Origin: Gammaproteobacteria bacterium
Lineage (GTDB): Bacteria; Pseudomonadota; Gammaproteobacteria; Immundisolibacterales; Immundisolibacteraceae
DNA length: 5,591 bases
Direction: 5' to 3'
Assembly: GCA_003645395.1 (NCBI GenBank)
Contig: QNFC01000126.1
Coordinates: 1-5,591, forward strand
This document shows positions 5,530 through 5,591 of this stretch, one piece after another. The notes below the pieces were generated by a model. That model saw only the letters and a list, made by a program, of their open reading frames with translations, was not told where the DNA came from and did no database searches. Every line of letters starts with the position of its first letter. Position 1 is the first letter of the stretch. The translations under genes and the position numbers were made by a program.

Positions 5530-5591
5530 CGGCACAACTGAGACTTTCACGTCAACTCACTTTGCTGGTTGATCCTCAGTGACAGCAGAAC

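Noticed and set aside
5537..5580. ACTGAG/CTCAGT inverted pair downstream of ispH
   Set aside because: A 6-bp match with a 32-base loop and no T-run inside the window is not convincing as a terminator.

Overview
This window reads as chromosomal DNA of a proteobacterium, most likely a gammaproteobacterium. That is an inference from protein flavour and dense, moderate-GC coding, not from a marker gene. It holds six protein genes in three blocks, with no tRNA, rRNA, CRISPR array, transposase or phage gene visible.

Left block (1-812, minus strand): a DsbA-fold, 2-hydroxychromene-2-carboxylate isomerase-like protein is followed 39 bases later by the start of a short-chain dehydrogenase/reductase that runs off the left edge. 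They look like one small oxidoreductase/isomerase operon. The intergenic stretch 813-1143 holds the most unusual DNA here. It contains a perfect 34-bp head-to-tail duplication, a perfect 12-bp duplication, two small inverted repeats, and a 32-codon small ORF with its own plausible ribosome binding site.

Centre (1144-3246): a D-2-hydroxyacid dehydrogenase with complete catalytic residues reads rightward and converges on a leftward AEC-family (auxin efflux carrier-like) membrane transporter. A strong, potentially bidirectional intrinsic terminator lies between them at 2196-2231.

Right block (3488-5529, plus strand): a full-length squalene/phytoene synthase family enzyme is followed 71 bases later by ispH, the last enzyme of the MEP pathway. 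The pair joins C5 isoprenoid precursor production with head-to-head condensation of prenyl diphosphates, so it looks like a C30 (squalene, possibly hopanoid) isoprenoid locus continuing beyond the right edge. The 241-base divergent region 3247-3487 should hold the promoters of both the transporter and the isoprenoid genes.

I see no clear new multi-gene system. The points most worth a second look are the ispH/squalene-synthase pairing and the duplicated DNA plus small ORF between the left operon and the dehydrogenase.
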